From contig JAISKF010000032.1 of NCBI GenBank assembly GCA_031261005.1, positions 62,001-126,000 on the forward strand: a stretch of DNA of 64,000 nt, read 5' to 3'. Below, piece after piece: positions 8,928-18,846 of this stretch (positions are counted from its first letter, which is position 1; every line of letters starts with the position of its first letter). Source of the DNA: Enterobacteriaceae bacterium. Its GTDB lineage: Bacteria > Pseudomonadota > Gammaproteobacteria > Enterobacterales > Enterobacteriaceae. The notes below the pieces were generated by a model. The model did not search any database. It was not told where the DNA came from and worked only from the letters and a program-made list of their open reading frames with translations. The translations under genes were made by a program, and so were the position numbers.

Positions 8928-10307
8928 ATGAATGATTACAACATGACGCCGCAAGAGCGCCGCGCAACATGGGGACTTGGGCTGGTATTCTCATTACGCA
9001 TGTTAGGCATGTTTATGGTTTTGCCGGTGCTGACAACTTATGGCATGGCGTTGTCCGGTGCGACTAAGCCGCTTATTGGTATTGCTATTGGTATTTATGG
9101 GCTGACACAAGCGATTTTCCAGATCCCTTTTGGTCTGATGTCAGATCGTATTGGACGCAAGCCGTTAATCGTCGGCGGATTGCTCATTTTCGCTATTGGC
9201 AGCGTTATTGCCGCACTGAGTAACTCGATTTGGGGCATTATTCTTGGTCGGGCTTTACAGGGATCAGGTGCAATTGCAGCAGCAGTGATGGCGCTGTTAT
9301 CGGATCTCACCCGCGAACAAAATCGGACTAAAGCGATGGCATTTATTGGCGTCAGTTTTGGTATCACTTTTGCCATTGCGATGGTGTCAGGTCCGATTGT
9401 CACTCATGCCTTTGGGTTAAACGCGCTGTTTTGGGGAATTGCGCTGCTGGCGCTATTCGGAATTGTGCTAACAATCACATTAGTGCCGAATCCATCGAAA
9501 CATCGGTTAAACCGTGAATCCAGCATGGTTAAAGGCAGTTTTCGTAACGTGCTGCATAACCGTCAATTAATGAAGCTGAATTTTGGTATTTTGTGTTTGC
9601 ATACTTTACTAATGGCGACATTTCTCGCTCTGCCGGTAGCTCTGGAAAATGCTGGTTTCATGCCTGCCGATCACTGGAAAGTGTATTTAATCACTATGCT
9701 GATTTCTTTTATTGCTGTTGTGCCTTTCATTATCATGGCTGAAAAAAAACGTAAGATGAAACAGGTATTTTTAATCTGCATCATTTTGCTTTTTATTGCA
9801 GAAGCTATACTTTTTTCCGACAGACAGCACTTATGGGTGTTATTTATCGGCGTTCAATTATTTTTTATCGCTTTCAATGTAATGGAAGCCATTTTACCGT
9901 CACTAATCAGTAAAGAAGCTCCGGCAGGCTATAAAGGTACAGCGATGGGCGTTTACTCCACCAGCCAGTTTATCGGTGTAGCGCTGGGCGGCAGTTTGGG
10001 CGGCTGGTTATTTGGTCTGAATGGAGTAAGTGCGGTATTTATAGGCTGCGTGATACTTTGTGTATTGTGGTTCGTTCTTAGTACCACGATGCAGCAACCG
10101 CCTTATGTCAGCAGCTTACGAATTGAATTACCGCCTGATGCGCTGAACAACAGCTTATTAGCCGATAAGTTACAAATGCAGGCTGGCGTAAATGAAGTCG
10201 TCATTGTGCCGGAAGAACAATCCGCTTATATAAAAATTGAAGCAGATAAAACCAGTCGGGCAAAGTTAGAACAGTTAATTAGTGCATATCAGCCGCAACC
10301 AATTTAA
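8928..10307 (+). CDS. yajR: MFS transporter YajR
   Basis: A 459-residue major facilitator superfamily transporter, closely matching E. coli YajR (454 aa). It has 12 membrane helices, the MFS signature motif A LMSDRIGRKPLI (~72-83) and a soluble C-terminal YAM domain (~390-459, from SSLRIELPPDAL to AYIKIEADKT). That extra domain is typical of YajR. Substrate is not established. It follows the cyo operon as in E. coli but is separated by a terminator, so it is probably transcribed on its own. The start chosen is MNDYNMTPQERR, as in E. coli. Confidence 0.93.
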   Translation: MNDYNMTPQERRATWGLGLVFSLRMLGMFMVLPVLTTYGMALSGATKPLIGIAIGIYGLTQAIFQIPFGLMSDRIGRKPLIVGGLLIFAIGSVIAALSNSIWGIILGRALQGSGAIAAAVMALLSDLTREQNRTKAMAFIGVSFGITFAIAMVSGPIVTHAFGLNALFWGIALLALFGIVLTITLVPNPSKHRLNRESSMVKGSFRNVLHNRQLMKLNFGILCLHTLLMATFLALPVALENAGFMPADHWKVYLITMLISFIAVVPFIIMAEKKRKMKQVFLICIILLFIAEAILFSDRQHLWVLFIGVQLFFIAFNVMEAILPSLISKEAPAGYKGTAMGVYSTSQFIGVALGGSLGGWLFGLNGVSAVFIGCVILCVLWFVLSTTMQQPPYVSSLRIELPPDALNNSLLADKLQMQAGVNEVVIVPEEQSAYIKIEADKTSRAKLEQLISAYQPQPI

Positions 10308-10391
10308 TCTAATGAAATGTACGATACGGAATTAATTCAGTAACGTCGTGAATAACATTATTATTAATTTATAACAATAAGTTGGTGACAC

Positions 10392-11348
10392 ATGAAAATT
10401 ATTATATTAGACGGATACACTCTCAACCCTGGTGATATTTCCTGGCATGATATTGAGCAGTTAGGTCAAGTCACGGTGTATGACCGCACACCGGCTGATC
10501 TCATTGTTGAACGTATTGGTGATGCTGAAATTGTACTAACCAATAAAACACCGATCACCGCACAAATCCTTGAACAATGCCCATCGATTAAATTTATCGG
10601 CGTACTGGCAACGGGTTACAACGTGGTAGATATTCAAGCCGCGCGTCAGAAAAATATTGCTGTCAGTAATGTACCAAGCTACAGCTCCATGTCTGTGGCG
10701 CAGTTAAGTACCGCACTACTGCTGGAACTGTGTCATCACGTAGGTGAACACAGCAATGATGTGCATTCTGGCAGTTGGGCTAACAGCATCGATTTCTGTT
10801 ACTGGAATTCGCCGCTGATTGAGCTGATGGGCAAGAAATTAGGCTTAATTGGCTACGGGCAAATCGGATCAGCATTTGCAAAAGTGGCATTAGCATTAGG
10901 CATGGAGATTCTGGTGTATACACCAAGCCAGAAAAAAGGCATCGAGCAGCCTAATTTGCACGTTGTCAGTCTTGATCAATTATTAGCAGAATCCGATGTT
11001 ATCAGCCTGCATTGCCCGCTTACCGCACAAAATACCGGAATGATTAATCAAAGTAATATCGCCAAAATGAAAGATGGCGTAATGCTGATTAACACTTCTC
11101 GCGGCGGTTTGATTGTTGAACAAGATCTGGCTGATGCGTTAAATAGCGGTAAAGTTGCTGGCGCAGGTGTCGATGTACTCTCGGTTGAACCGCCATCTAA
11201 AAATAACCCGTTGTTAAGCGCCCGCAACTGCATCATCACACCGCATATCGCCTGGGCACCAAAAGAAGCGCGTCTGCGTTTGATGGAAATTACCGTTGAG
11301 AATGTGAAACGCTATATTGCAGGCAATCCGCAGAATGTAGTGAATTGA
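10392..11348 (+). CDS. D-2-hydroxyacid dehydrogenase, NAD(P)-dependent
   Basis: A 318-residue protein of the D-isomer-specific 2-hydroxyacid dehydrogenase family, which interconverts 2-oxoacids and D-2-hydroxyacids such as hydroxypyruvate and D-glycerate. The nucleotide-binding loop is LGLIGYGQIGSAFA (~150-163). Catalytic residues are visible as Arg in NTSRGGL, Glu in SVEPPS and His in TPHIAWAP. The N-terminal half carries the substrate-binding GVLATGYNVVD segment. The family contains many substrate types, so the exact substrate is not assigned; a glycerate dehydrogenase-like role is plausible. GGTGA precedes the ATG. Single gene, followed by repeat R2. Confidence 0.88.
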   Translation: MKIIILDGYTLNPGDISWHDIEQLGQVTVYDRTPADLIVERIGDAEIVLTNKTPITAQILEQCPSIKFIGVLATGYNVVDIQAARQKNIAVSNVPSYSSMSVAQLSTALLLELCHHVGEHSNDVHSGSWANSIDFCYWNSPLIELMGKKLGLIGYGQIGSAFAKVALALGMEILVYTPSQKKGIEQPNLHVVSLDQLLAESDVISLHCPLTAQNTGMINQSNIAKMKDGVMLINTSRGGLIVEQDLADALNSGKVAGAGVDVLSVEPPSKNNPLLSARNCIITPHIAWAPKEARLRLMEITVENVKRYIAGNPQNVVN

Positions 11349-11352
11349 TTCG

Positions 11353-11475
11353 TTAATCTGAATTTCGGATAAGAAATTATATTATTATAAATTTCAAACA
11401 ATTATATCATTTTCTGTATGGGCGACAACCTGTCGCCCGTGAACCTACCGCGTTGTTAATGCGGGCGGCAGATTA
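11353..11475 (+). repeat. Palindromic intergenic repeat, copy R2 (3' truncated)
   Basis: It begins with the family end TTAATCTGAATTTCGGATAA, then AAATTATATTATTATAAATTTCAAA, a degenerate hairpin (GGGCGACAACCTGTCGCCC, 11421-11439) and GCGGGCGGCAGATTA. There it stops, and the last bases form the TAA stop codon (complement of 11473-11475) of the minus-strand gene that follows. The right half of the element is missing. Confidence 0.75.
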
Positions 11476-12243
11476 TTTCAGTAAATCAAACACTTTATCG
11501 GTGAAATAATTTACATCAAGCACGTAATCTTGTCCCATTAGTTGACCACGACCATACCAGTTAATACCACCCAGCATTAAGCTCAAGCCTTGAATATCAA
11601 AGTTGAACAAATAACCTGTTGAGCAGGTGAACGTAAACTGCGTATTTTGCATTTGCAATAAATTAAAATTCAGACCTTTTTGGTAATGTGCCTGAACACG
11701 CTCCAGATAAACGGGTGCTAATGAGCTGAATAAACGAATAATTTCATCACGATAACCATCGAGTGTCAGGTCTTCTGGCAGTAAACGTGCAATCAGCGCA
11801 AACAGATCACAGTTTGCCAGTGCAATAGCGAGCTTCGTCGTTAATGATGCAGTGAGTTTTTCCTGATTAATCGCAACTTCGGTCTTGCCGTCTTTATTTT
11901 TCGGTTTGTCTTTTACTGGCTCAAGGAATTCAGCCAGATTCGGCGCAATCAGTACGGTGCTGGCAATGTAAGCAGCACAAGCGGTTACTTGCGCTGGTCG
12001 TCTTTCGCCGATAAACAGCGCAAAATCATTAGTCGCCGTCGCTTCAATCTTGTGTTCTTTTAAGTAATTCACCAGATCGGCATCGGTCTTCTCACCACGA
12101 ACGTAAGCACACAGAATATTCATGTGCCCATCATGACGTCCACCGTTAAACGTTGGTGCAAGTGACATCACGGCAGTTTGAATAATAGGTAAGGCTGGGA
12201 TTGGTAGAATGTTTTGAGCTTTAGTCATGTTTAAGTCGTCCAT
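11473..12243 (-). CDS. Unrecognised protein of 256 residues
   Basis: No family recognised. The protein looks soluble: no signal peptide and no clear membrane helix. It has a Lys-rich insert around residues 110-125 (VKDKPKNKDGKTE) and a C-terminal part rich in aromatic and hydrophobic residues with FNFDIQGLSLMLGGINWYGRGQLMG. The N-terminus NGGRHDGHMNILCAYVRGEKTDADL is mildly distinctive. Composition and codon use look like those of the neighbours, so I take it as a real gene. The start is uncertain: ATG at 12243 has no clear Shine-Dalgarno, while ATG at 12228 (MTKAQNIL) has a weak GGAC upstream. It stands alone between repeats R2 and R3; its stop codon overlaps R2. Confidence 0.65.
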   Translation of the reverse strand: MDDLNMTKAQNILPIPALPIIQTAVMSLAPTFNGGRHDGHMNILCAYVRGEKTDADLVNYLKEHKIEATATNDFALFIGERRPAQVTACAAYIASTVLIAPNLAEFLEPVKDKPKNKDGKTEVAINQEKLTASLTTKLAIALANCDLFALIARLLPEDLTLDGYRDEIIRLFSSLAPVYLERVQAHYQKGLNFNLLQMQNTQFTFTCSTGYLFNFDIQGLSLMLGGINWYGRGQLMGQDYVLDVNYFTDKVFDLLK

Positions 12244-12331
12244 TTCATAAGAGATAATTCAAGATTCATTTTACTCCGTTTTACCGGCAGAGATGGTGTT
12301 TATCCGCCAGAAAACGCCTTTAATATATTAA

Positions 12332-12490
12332 TAAACCTGAGCTTTGAATAAGAAGTTATATTTTTACGATAAATTTCAAATGATTATGCAATTTTTCGTA
12401 GAGACAACAATCCGCCGCCATACAAATTATTCTTTATTATCAATATATTAATTTATTATTTTTACTATTTCCTTATCTAAACCTGAGTTT
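12332..12490 (+). repeat. Palindromic intergenic repeat, copy R3 (both ends present, core decayed)
   Basis: Left end TAAACCTGAGCTTTGAATAA, then ACGATAAATTTCAAATGATTA, a degenerate core (CGTAGAGACAAC…CCGCCGCCATAC), then the AT-rich arm TTATTCTTTATTATCAATAT and right end TTATCTAAACCTGAGTTT. Reverse-complementing the right end gives an imperfect match to the left end (shared TTT..ATAAG). The inner GC-rich hairpins have largely lost pairing. It occupies most of the 12244-12607 gap, which otherwise holds only the deaD terminator. Confidence 0.75.
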
Positions 12491-12520
12491 GCATTAATAG
12501 AACTAGCATAGCTGGATAAA

Positions 12521-12555
12521 TAAAAAAACGCCAGATGACTATCACCTGACGTTTT
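12521..12555 (-). terminator. Terminator of deaD
   Basis: A 12-bp stem (12527-12538 with 12542-12553, two wobble pairs) with a 3-nt loop. Read on the minus strand it ends in GCGTTTTTTTA, a good T tract, 53 nt after the deaD stop. Confidence 0.8.
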
Positions 12556-12607
12556 GATGTTTTTCATTGATATTTAAAGGATAATTAGCCTTTAAACATA
12601 CCAATAA

Positions 12608-14500
12608 TTACTCATTACCACCATAAGAGCGACGACGCGGTGCGCTGTTACTGCTATCGCGGCTACCTGCATCGCGACGAGGACCGCGAGACTGACCGTC
12701 ACGGCTGCCGTTGCTGCGATCATTACGATCACCGCGACCGCCACCGAATGAACGACGTTCTCCGCCGCCATCACGACGTCCGCCGCCGCGACGCGCTTCA
12801 CCTGCGGGTGCATCACCAATCAGTTGCATATTTAACGGTTTGTTTAATACGCGCGTTTTAGTGAAATGCTGTAATAACTCGGCTGGCATACCTTTTGGCA
12901 GTTCAATGGTTGAGTGCGCGGCATACAGCTTAATGTTACCGATATAACGGCTGCTGATGTCACCTTCGTTAGCAATTGCACCCACAATATGACGAACCTC
13001 AACACCATCATCACGACCAACTTCGATACGGTACATTTCCATATCGCCCACATCACGGCGTTCACGGCGCGGTGCAGAGTCGCGATCACCGCGATCGCCA
13101 CGCTCACGACGACCAAAACGATCATTGCTGCGTTCATCACGATCACGCGATTCACGGCGCGGGCGGCGATCAATCGGCGCATCTGGCGGCAGAATTAATG
13201 GACGTTCACCCTGCGCCATCTTCAACAGTGCTGCGGCTAATGTTTCAATATCCTGCTCTTCGGCTGGCTGTAACTTAGCCAGTAATGCACGGTATTGATC
13301 CAGATCGCTGCTTTCCAGTTGTTGATTCACACGAGTAGAAAACTTCTCTAAACGACGTTTACTTAACAGTTCGCCTGATGGCAGATCCACTTCCGGAATC
13401 GCGATCTTCATGATGCGTTCGATATTACGCAGCAGACGGCGTTCGCGGTTTTCCACAAACAGTAGCGCACGACCGGCACGACCAGCACGACCGGTACGAC
13501 CAATACGGTGAACGTAAGATTCGGAGTCCATCGGAATATCGTAGTTAACCACTAAGCTAATACGATCAACGTCCAGACCGCGAGCGGCAACATCGGTGGC
13601 GATCAAAATATCTAAGCGACCATTTTTCAGACGCTCCAGCGTTTGCTCACGCAATGCCTGATTCATATCGCCATTCAGCGCTGCACTGTTATAACCGCTG
13701 CGTTCTAAGGCTTCCGCGACTTCCAGCGTTGCATTTTTGGTACGCACGAAAATAATCGCTGCATCAAAATCTTCTGCTTCAAGGAAACGCACCAGCGCTT
13801 CGTTTTTACGCATACCGTACACCGTCCAGTAGCTCTGGCTGATGTCAGGTCGAGTCACTACGTTAGACTGAATGCGAACTTCCTGTGGATCTTTCATGAA
13901 ACGGCGAGTAATACGGCGAATCGCTTCCGGCATCGTTGCAGAGAACAGCGCGGTCTGATGATCGGCTGGGATCTGCGCCATAATGGTTTCAACGTCTTCG
14001 ATGAAGCCCATGCGTAACATTTCATCAGCTTCGTCCAGAACCAGACCTTTCAGTTTGGATAAGTCCAGCGTGCCGCGTTTCAGGTGATCTAACAAACGAC
14101 CCGGTGTACCGACCACAATTTGCGGTCCCTGACGCAGTGCGCGCAGTTGAACGTCATAACGCTGACCGCCATAAAGCGCGACAACGCGAACATTGGACAT
14201 GTGTTTTGCGTATTCAGTACAGGCTTCTGCAACCTGAACCGCTAATTCACGAGTTGGCGCTAATACTAAAACCTGCGGGCAGGCAAGATCAGCTTGAATA
14301 TTATTTAGAAACGGCAAGGCAAATGCCGCGGTTTTACCGCTACCAGTCTGCGCCATGCCTAATACATCGCGGCCTGCCAGTAGGTTAGGAATACAAGCCG
14401 ACTGAATCGGGGACGGTTTTTCGTATCCCATATCGGTCAGCGCTTTTAATAAAGGGGCTGATAAGCCTAAATCAGCAAAAGAGGTTTCGATCTCAGACAT
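12608..14500 (-). CDS. deaD: ATP-dependent RNA helicase DeaD (CsdA)
   Basis: A DEAD-box helicase; in E. coli it aids 50S assembly and mRNA unwinding in the cold. 630 residues (E. coli 629). Helicase motifs: Q motif near 25-32, I AQTGSGKT (50-57), Ia PTRELA (81-86), II DEAD (155-158), III SAT, and [13 protein letters not shown]. The DbpA-like RNA-binding domain follows (~480-560). A long Arg/Gly/Asp-rich tail contains [10 protein letters not shown] and RGDRNDRS repeats. The start at 14500 (MSEIETSF) was chosen over an in-frame GTG at 14515, because that GTGAGG is itself the Shine-Dalgarno. It lies downstream of pnp and nlpI as in E. coli. Confidence 0.95.
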   Translation of the reverse strand: MSEIETSFADLGLSAPLLKALTDMGYEKPSPIQSACIPNLLAGRDVLGMAQTGSGKTAAFALPFLNNIQADLACPQVLVLAPTRELAVQVAEACTEYAKHMSNVRVVALYGGQRYDVQLRALRQGPQIVVGTPGRLLDHLKRGTLDLSKLKGLVLDEADEMLRMGFIEDVETIMAQIPADHQTALFSATMPEAIRRITRRFMKDPQEVRIQSNVVTRPDISQSYWTVYGMRKNEALVRFLEAEDFDAAIIFVRTKNATLEVAEALERSGYNSAALNGDMNQALREQTLERLKNGRLDILIATDVAARGLDVDRISLVVNYDIPMDSESYVHRIGRTGRAGRAGRALLFVENRERRLLRNIERIMKIAIPEVDLPSGELLSKRRLEKFSTRVNQQLESSDLDQYRALLAKLQPAEEQDIETLAAALLKMAQGERPLILPPDAPIDRRPRRESRDRDERSNDRFGRRERGDRGDRDSAPRRERRDVGDMEMYRIEVGRDDGVEVRHIVGAIANEGDISSRYIGNIKLYAAHSTIELPKGMPAELLQHFTKTRVLNKPLNMQLIGDAPAGEARRGGGRRDGGGERRSFGGGRGDRNDRSNGSRDGQSRGPRRDAGSRDSSNSAPRRRSYGGNE

Positions 14501-14600
14501 GTGTACGTGCCTCACTAAAAATGGCGGCCAGTCTACATACCTTATTGAGAAAATACTCAGTCATTTTCATTTAAAAGTGTGAACCAGCTCAAATTGGATT

Positions 14601-14665
14601 AAAAAACGAATAGCAAAACCGTCCTTGCCTGCAAGCTGCATCACAAGGTCGTTTTGACATATTCG
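14601..14665 (-). terminator. Extended hairpin and terminator after nlpI
   Basis: A long interrupted stem pairs CGAATA-CAAAAC-CCTTG on the plus strand (from 14607) with CAAGG-GTTTTG-TATTCG (to 14665). Read on the minus strand it ends in ATTCGTTTTTTAATC. It lies directly after nlpI and would separate it at least partly from deaD. Confidence 0.65.
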
Positions 14666-14670
14666 TCGAT

Positions 14671-15561
14671 CTATTTTTTATCCGATTCTGATAGGTCGTC
14701 TTGTTCTAGCCCAAACAAGGCTAATTCCAACAATGCATAGCGGTGCTCAACAAAATTATGTACGTTGTTGGCAACCGTCAGTTTGAACAACGCCACGGCG
14801 GTGTTCTTGTCCCCCAGACTCAGGTAGTGTTTACCTAAATAGAAGTCAGTTTCACTGAGATGCTCAGCGAGCGAAGTGTTATCCGTTGCTTCTTCCTGTA
14901 GGCGAGTAATCAGTGTTTTTTCACTGATTTTGCCTAAGTAGAATTCCACTATATTCCACCCCCACGTTCCTTTTTCAGCCATTGCATAGCGCTCTTGAAG
15001 CGCGGCTTTTGCTTTGCCTGCGTCGATCTCTTTTTCAGCTAAATACAGCCATAGAGAACGAAAAGGATCGTTCGGGTCGTCATGATAAAACGCCAGCAGA
15101 TCATCCTGCGCTAAAAAGTAGCGACCACCATAATATAAGGCGATCCCTCGGTTTAAACGCGCGTAGTTATAAGTTGGATCAAGCTCTAATACAGAATCAA
15201 ACGCATCATAAGCAGCATCAAAATTGCCGCCTTGCGTCAGATATATTCCTAAGTAGTTAAACGCTTCTGGAATATCAGGACGAATCATTAACGCTTGCGA
15301 AAAGTCGTTACGCGCCAGTGCCCGCAGCCCAAGGCTATCAAACAGCACACCGCGTTCGTACAAGAGCTGCGCTCGCTCATCACCTGATAATACTTGGCTC
15401 GCAAGGATCTGCTCCATGCGCGCCAACATCACTTCCTGTTGCAGCGTCGGCTGCAATGGAATTGCCAAAACACCATATTTACGCCCTTCAAGGTTGCCAC
15501 ATCCTGTTAACAGAATGGCTGTTGCGACAACAATGCAGCACCAGCGCAAAATAGGCTTCAT
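14671..15561 (-). CDS. nlpI: Outer-membrane lipoprotein NlpI
   Basis: A TPR lipoprotein; in E. coli it is the adaptor that brings the murein endopeptidase MepS to the protease Prc and scaffolds peptidoglycan enzymes. 296 residues (E. coli 294). The start at 15561 (MKPILRWC) was chosen from the GGGAG site and from the E. coli N-terminus; a longer in-frame start upstream would break the signal peptide. Lipobox LLTGC puts the lipidated residue at Cys21. TPR units are visible at [41 protein letters not shown] and [18 protein letters not shown]. It sits between pnp and deaD, the usual enterobacterial order. Confidence 0.95.
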   Translation of the reverse strand: MKPILRWCCIVVATAILLTGCGNLEGRKYGVLAIPLQPTLQQEVMLARMEQILASQVLSGDERAQLLYERGVLFDSLGLRALARNDFSQALMIRPDIPEAFNYLGIYLTQGGNFDAAYDAFDSVLELDPTYNYARLNRGIALYYGGRYFLAQDDLLAFYHDDPNDPFRSLWLYLAEKEIDAGKAKAALQERYAMAEKGTWGWNIVEFYLGKISEKTLITRLQEEATDNTSLAEHLSETDFYLGKHYLSLGDKNTAVALFKLTVANNVHNFVEHRYALLELALFGLEQDDLSESDKK

Positions 15562-15720
15562 TTCAACTCCCGGAGACAAACATGGGATAGGTTTCCTGCT
15601 ATCCACTTGCTTTTACACAAGAACGCCCTGTTCCAGTTATACAAGCGGTGTCCTGTCATGCTGCGATAAGACACCGTGTAATTATTTGCGATCAATCTCA
15701 ATAAAGAGATGATTGCGGTC

Positions 15721-17838
15721 TTACTCTTCAGATGTAGCTGGCGCGCCCTGAGCTGGTGTATTCGCTTCTTTAATACTTAAACGAATACGCCCTTGACGGT
15801 CAACTTCCATCACTTTCACCTGTACTTCCTGACCTAATTGCAGGTAGTCAGATACTTTCTCTACACGCTTGTCAGCGATTTGAGAAATGTGAACCAAACC
15901 TTCTTTACCGCCAACGATAGAAACGAAAGCACCGAAATCAACAATGCGCGTAACTTTACCGGCATAAATGCGATTAACTTCGACGTCAGCAGTGATTTCT
16001 TCGATGCGGCGGATAGCGTGCTGCGCTTTATCACCGTCGGTCGCAGCAATCTTCACTGTACCGTCATCTTCAATTTCGATTGTTGTACCGGTTTCTTCGG
16101 TCAGTGCACGAATTACCGCACCACCTTTACCGATCACGTCCTTGATTTTCTCTGGATTGATCTTAATGGTGTGAATACGCGGAGCAAATTCAGAAATATC
16201 ACCGCGCGGAGCAGAAATCGCTTGCTCCATCACGCCAAGAATGTGCAGACGCGCACCTTTAGCCTGATTCAGAGCCACTTTCATGATCTCACGAGTAATA
16301 CCTTCGATTTTGATGTCCATTTGCAGCGCAGAGATACCGTCACGGCTACCGGCAACTTTAAAGTCCATATCACCTAAGTGATCTTCATCACCTAAAATGT
16401 CAGACAGAACAACAAAGTTTTCATCATTTTTCACTAAGCCCATCGCGATACCCGCAACAGCAGACTTAATTGGCACACCGGCGTCCATCAATGCTAATGA
16501 AGCGCCGCACACAGAAGCCATCGATGAAGAACCGTTAGATTCAGTAATTTCTGATACCACACGAACGGTATATGGGAAATCAGCTTGATCCGGCATTACC
16601 GCTAATACGCCGCGTTTTGCTAAACGACCATGACCAATTTCACGGCGTTTAGGTGAGCCGACCATGCCGGTTTCACCAACAGAATACGGAGGGAAGTTAT
16701 AGTGGAACAGAAAGCTATCAGTACGTTCACCGGTCAGCTCATCAATATTCTGTGCATCACGAGCCGTACCTAATGTTGCAACAACCAGAGCTTGCGTTTC
16801 ACCGCGAGTAAACAGTGCAGAACCATGAGTACGCGGCAACACACCGGTACGCACGTCCAGACCACGGATCATGTCTTTTTCACGGCCATCGATACGAGGT
16901 TCACCGCGTAATACGCGACTGCGAACAACATTTTTCTCAATACTGCCCAGCATATCGCCGATTTCACTTTCATTTAATTCAGCATTTTCAGCAGTTAGCG
17001 CAGCGGTAACGTCAGCTTTGATAGCATCAACTTGGGCATAACGTTCTTGTTTGTCAGTGATACGGTAAGCATCACCTAAACGCGCGGTTGCCAGTGCTTC
17101 AACTTGGGCATACAGCACTTGGTTGGTTTCCGGCGCGTGCCATTCCCATTTAGGTTTACCGGCTTCAGCAACGAGTGCATTGATATTTTCAATTACCACT
17201 TGTTGTTGTTCATGACCGAACATAACTGCGCCCAGCATTTGCTCTTCGCTCAGTAATTCAGCTTCTGATTCAACCATCAGTACTGCACTTTTCGTACCGG
17301 CAACAACCAGATCCAGACGGCTTTCTTTCAGCTCGTCCATTGTTGGGTTCAGAGCATATTGACCGTTGATGAAACCAACACGCGCAGCACCGATTGGACC
17401 ATTGAATGGAATACCTGACAGCGCTAGCGCCGCGGAAGTACCAATCATCGCGACAATATCCGGGCTAACTTGCGGATTCACAGAAACCACAGTGGCAATA
17501 ACCTGAACTTCATTCAGGAAACCTTCCGGAAACAGCGGACGAATTGGGCGGTCAATCAGACGCGCGATCAGCGTTTCGCCTTCACTTGGACGACCTTCAC
17601 GACGGAAGAAACCGCCAGGGATACGACCAGCCGCGTAAGTACGCTCTTGATAGTTAACCGTTAATGGAAAGAAGCCCTGACCTTCTTTGGCTTTTTTCGC
17701 ACCAACAACAGTCACAAATACTGCGGTGTCATCAACATTAACCATAACAGCAGCAGTTGCCTGACGAGCCATCATACCGGTTTCTAACGTCACGGTATGC
17801 TGACCATATTTAAATTGACGAACAATCGGATTCAGCAA
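15721..17838 (-). CDS. pnp: Polyribonucleotide nucleotidyltransferase (PNPase)
   Basis: A phosphorolytic 3'-5' exoribonuclease, core of the RNA degradosome; 705 residues (E. coli 711). Domain order: first RNase PH domain (~1-215), helical linker, second RNase PH domain (~310-545) with [10 protein letters not shown] and [18 protein letters not shown] domain (~553-610, [12 protein letters not shown]), and S1 domain (~620-690, [15 protein letters not shown]). It lies downstream of rpsO with the leader hairpin that in E. coli mediates RNase III- and PNPase-dependent autoregulation. Confidence 0.97.
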   Translation of the reverse strand: MLNPIVRQFKYGQHTVTLETGMMARQATAAVMVNVDDTAVFVTVVGAKKAKEGQGFFPLTVNYQERTYAAGRIPGGFFRREGRPSEGETLIARLIDRPIRPLFPEGFLNEVQVIATVVSVNPQVSPDIVAMIGTSAALALSGIPFNGPIGAARVGFINGQYALNPTMDELKESRLDLVVAGTKSAVLMVESEAELLSEEQMLGAVMFGHEQQQVVIENINALVAEAGKPKWEWHAPETNQVLYAQVEALATARLGDAYRITDKQERYAQVDAIKADVTAALTAENAELNESEIGDMLGSIEKNVVRSRVLRGEPRIDGREKDMIRGLDVRTGVLPRTHGSALFTRGETQALVVATLGTARDAQNIDELTGERTDSFLFHYNFPPYSVGETGMVGSPKRREIGHGRLAKRGVLAVMPDQADFPYTVRVVSEITESNGSSSMASVCGASLALMDAGVPIKSAVAGIAMGLVKNDENFVVLSDILGDEDHLGDMDFKVAGSRDGISALQMDIKIEGITREIMKVALNQAKGARLHILGVMEQAISAPRGDISEFAPRIHTIKINPEKIKDVIGKGGAVIRALTEETGTTIEIEDDGTVKIAATDGDKAQHAIRRIEEITADVEVNRIYAGKVTRIVDFGAFVSIVGGKEGLVHISQIADKRVEKVSDYLQLGQEVQVKVMEVDRQGRIRLSIKEANTPAQGAPATSEE

Positions 17839-17923
17839 ATTATTTTCCTTCTTTTTATTGTAAGCCAGGTAATTATTTACTTATCACCGGCTCATTTCAT
17901 TTTTCTTCTAACTGCGTCCTCAC

Positions 17924-17972
17924 GACTAATGAAAATACTGATTTCCCAACGCTATCAATACTTTCATTAGCC
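17924..17972 (-). promoter_or_regulatory. pnp leader stem-loop (RNase III / autoregulation hairpin)
   Basis: A 19-bp stem with only wobble or single mismatches pairs 17924-17942 with 17954-17972 in the rpsO-pnp spacer, about 85 nt before the pnp start. Position and form match the E. coli pnp leader duplex that RNase III cleaves and PNPase then degrades to lower its own expression. That role is inferred from E. coli. Confidence 0.7.
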
Positions 17973-18044
17973 GCGCGAATCTCTGCACCAGAAGACCCCA
18001 AAAAACTAACTCTCTATGATACTGCTATTTATCATTTAATCCTA

Positions 18045-18073
18045 GAAAAAAGGGACCATAGTAGGTCCCTTTC
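18045..18073 (-). terminator. rpsO terminator/attenuator
   Basis: A stem AGGGACC/GGTCCCT (18051-18057 with 18064-18070), extended by A-T pairs. On the minus strand it is followed by CTTTTTTC. Located 18 nt after the rpsO stop. It corresponds to the partial terminator between rpsO and pnp in E. coli. Confidence 0.88.
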
Positions 18074-18090
18074 TCCTGAAACTCATCGAC

Positions 18091-18360
18091 TTAGCGACGC
18101 AGACCCAGACTAGCAATCAGTTGAGTATAACGCGCGCTGTCTTTACGCTTCAGATAGTCCAGCAGCTTACGACGCTGAGAAACCATACGCAGCAGACCAC
18201 GACGGCTGTGGTGATCTTTTTTGTGTTCAGCAAAGTGACCTTGCAGATGGTTGATTTGTGCAGTCAGCAGAGCGACTTGAACTTCTGTTGAACCACTGTC
18301 GTTTGCACCACGACCATACTCAGCAACGATTTTAGCTTTCGCTTCAACGCTTAGAGACAT
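18091..18360 (-). CDS. rpsO: 30S ribosomal protein S15
   Basis: 89 residues, the exact length of E. coli S15. It binds the 16S rRNA central domain and bridges to 23S. The S15 signature runs through [34 protein letters not shown] promoter is visible upstream. In E. coli rpsO directly follows truB; here about 8.2 kb of opposite-strand genes stand between them, so rpsO-pnp must rely on its own promoter. Confidence 0.98.
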   Translation of the reverse strand: MSLSVEAKAKIVAEYGRGANDSGSTEVQVALLTAQINHLQGHFAEHKKDHHSRRGLLRMVSQRRKLLDYLKRKDSARYTQLIASLGLRR

Positions 18361-18438
18361 AATAGAACTCCGATTCTTGGGAATATAATAAAACAGGTGC
18401 CGATCTCTAATTCAGCAACCCAATACATAAGCTGACGT

Positions 18439-18467
18439 ATACTACGCCTCACCATGCCAGATAGCAA
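18439..18467 (-). promoter_or_regulatory. Predicted sigma70 promoter of rpsO
   Basis: On the minus strand, -35 TTGCTA (18462-18467), a 17-nt spacer and -10 TAGTAT (18439-18444), about 80 nt before the rpsO start. Confidence 0.7.
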
Positions 18468-18561
18468 GCTGGCGAACCGGTTAGCCTATAAAATTTATCG
18501 AACAAAACCAATAACTGTCACCAATAACCGTTAACTACAACAATTATTAACACATTAACAA

Positions 18562-18605
18562 TTTCCCATAAAATACATTAGCTACCTAATATATTTTATG
18601 GGAAA
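18562..18605. repeat. 44-nt near-perfect palindrome between rpsO and the membrane operon
   Basis: Arms of 20 nt (18562-18581 and 18586-18605) pair with one mismatch around a CTAC loop; the outer sequence is TTTCCCATAAAATA. It lies in the 18361-18846 gap between two divergent units. It could be an operator for a dimeric regulator or a transcript hairpin. It is not a member of the R1-R9 family. Confidence 0.75.
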
Positions 18606-18612
18606 ACGTAAG

Positions 18613-18704
18613 ATTTTATATCAAAAATGCACAAATCTTCTTTTCATAAAATCCTCTGGTGAGATATTATATCGAAAATTTGCAAATCCTCTTTTCATAA
18701 AAAT
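18613..18704. repeat. Pair of ~40-nt direct repeats upstream of the membrane operon
   Basis: Copy 1 at 18613-18652 and copy 2 at 18664-18704 share TTATATC-AAAA…CAAATC-TCTTTTCATAAAA with about six differences, at a spacing of about 51 nt. They lie 143-234 nt before the first gene of the plus-strand operon and may be tandem regulator sites. No promoter could be placed with confidence. Confidence 0.6.
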
Positions 18705-18846
18705 ATGATCATCGTTCCTCAATTCCCCGCTAAATTTGATTTTCTGGGTGCTGTAGGTTTTAGCTAAAATAATTTTTTGAATATATGGATTTGGTCAATG
18801 TTTTTTATAGACCATAAACTCCCTAAGGAAGAAAGAGAAACACACT

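Noticed and set aside
12640-13278. Several open frames opposite the 3' part of deaD
   Set aside because: They arise from the Arg/Gly/Asp-rich, GC-biased deaD tail; residues such as runs of His, Arg and Asp reflect the repeats in that tail.
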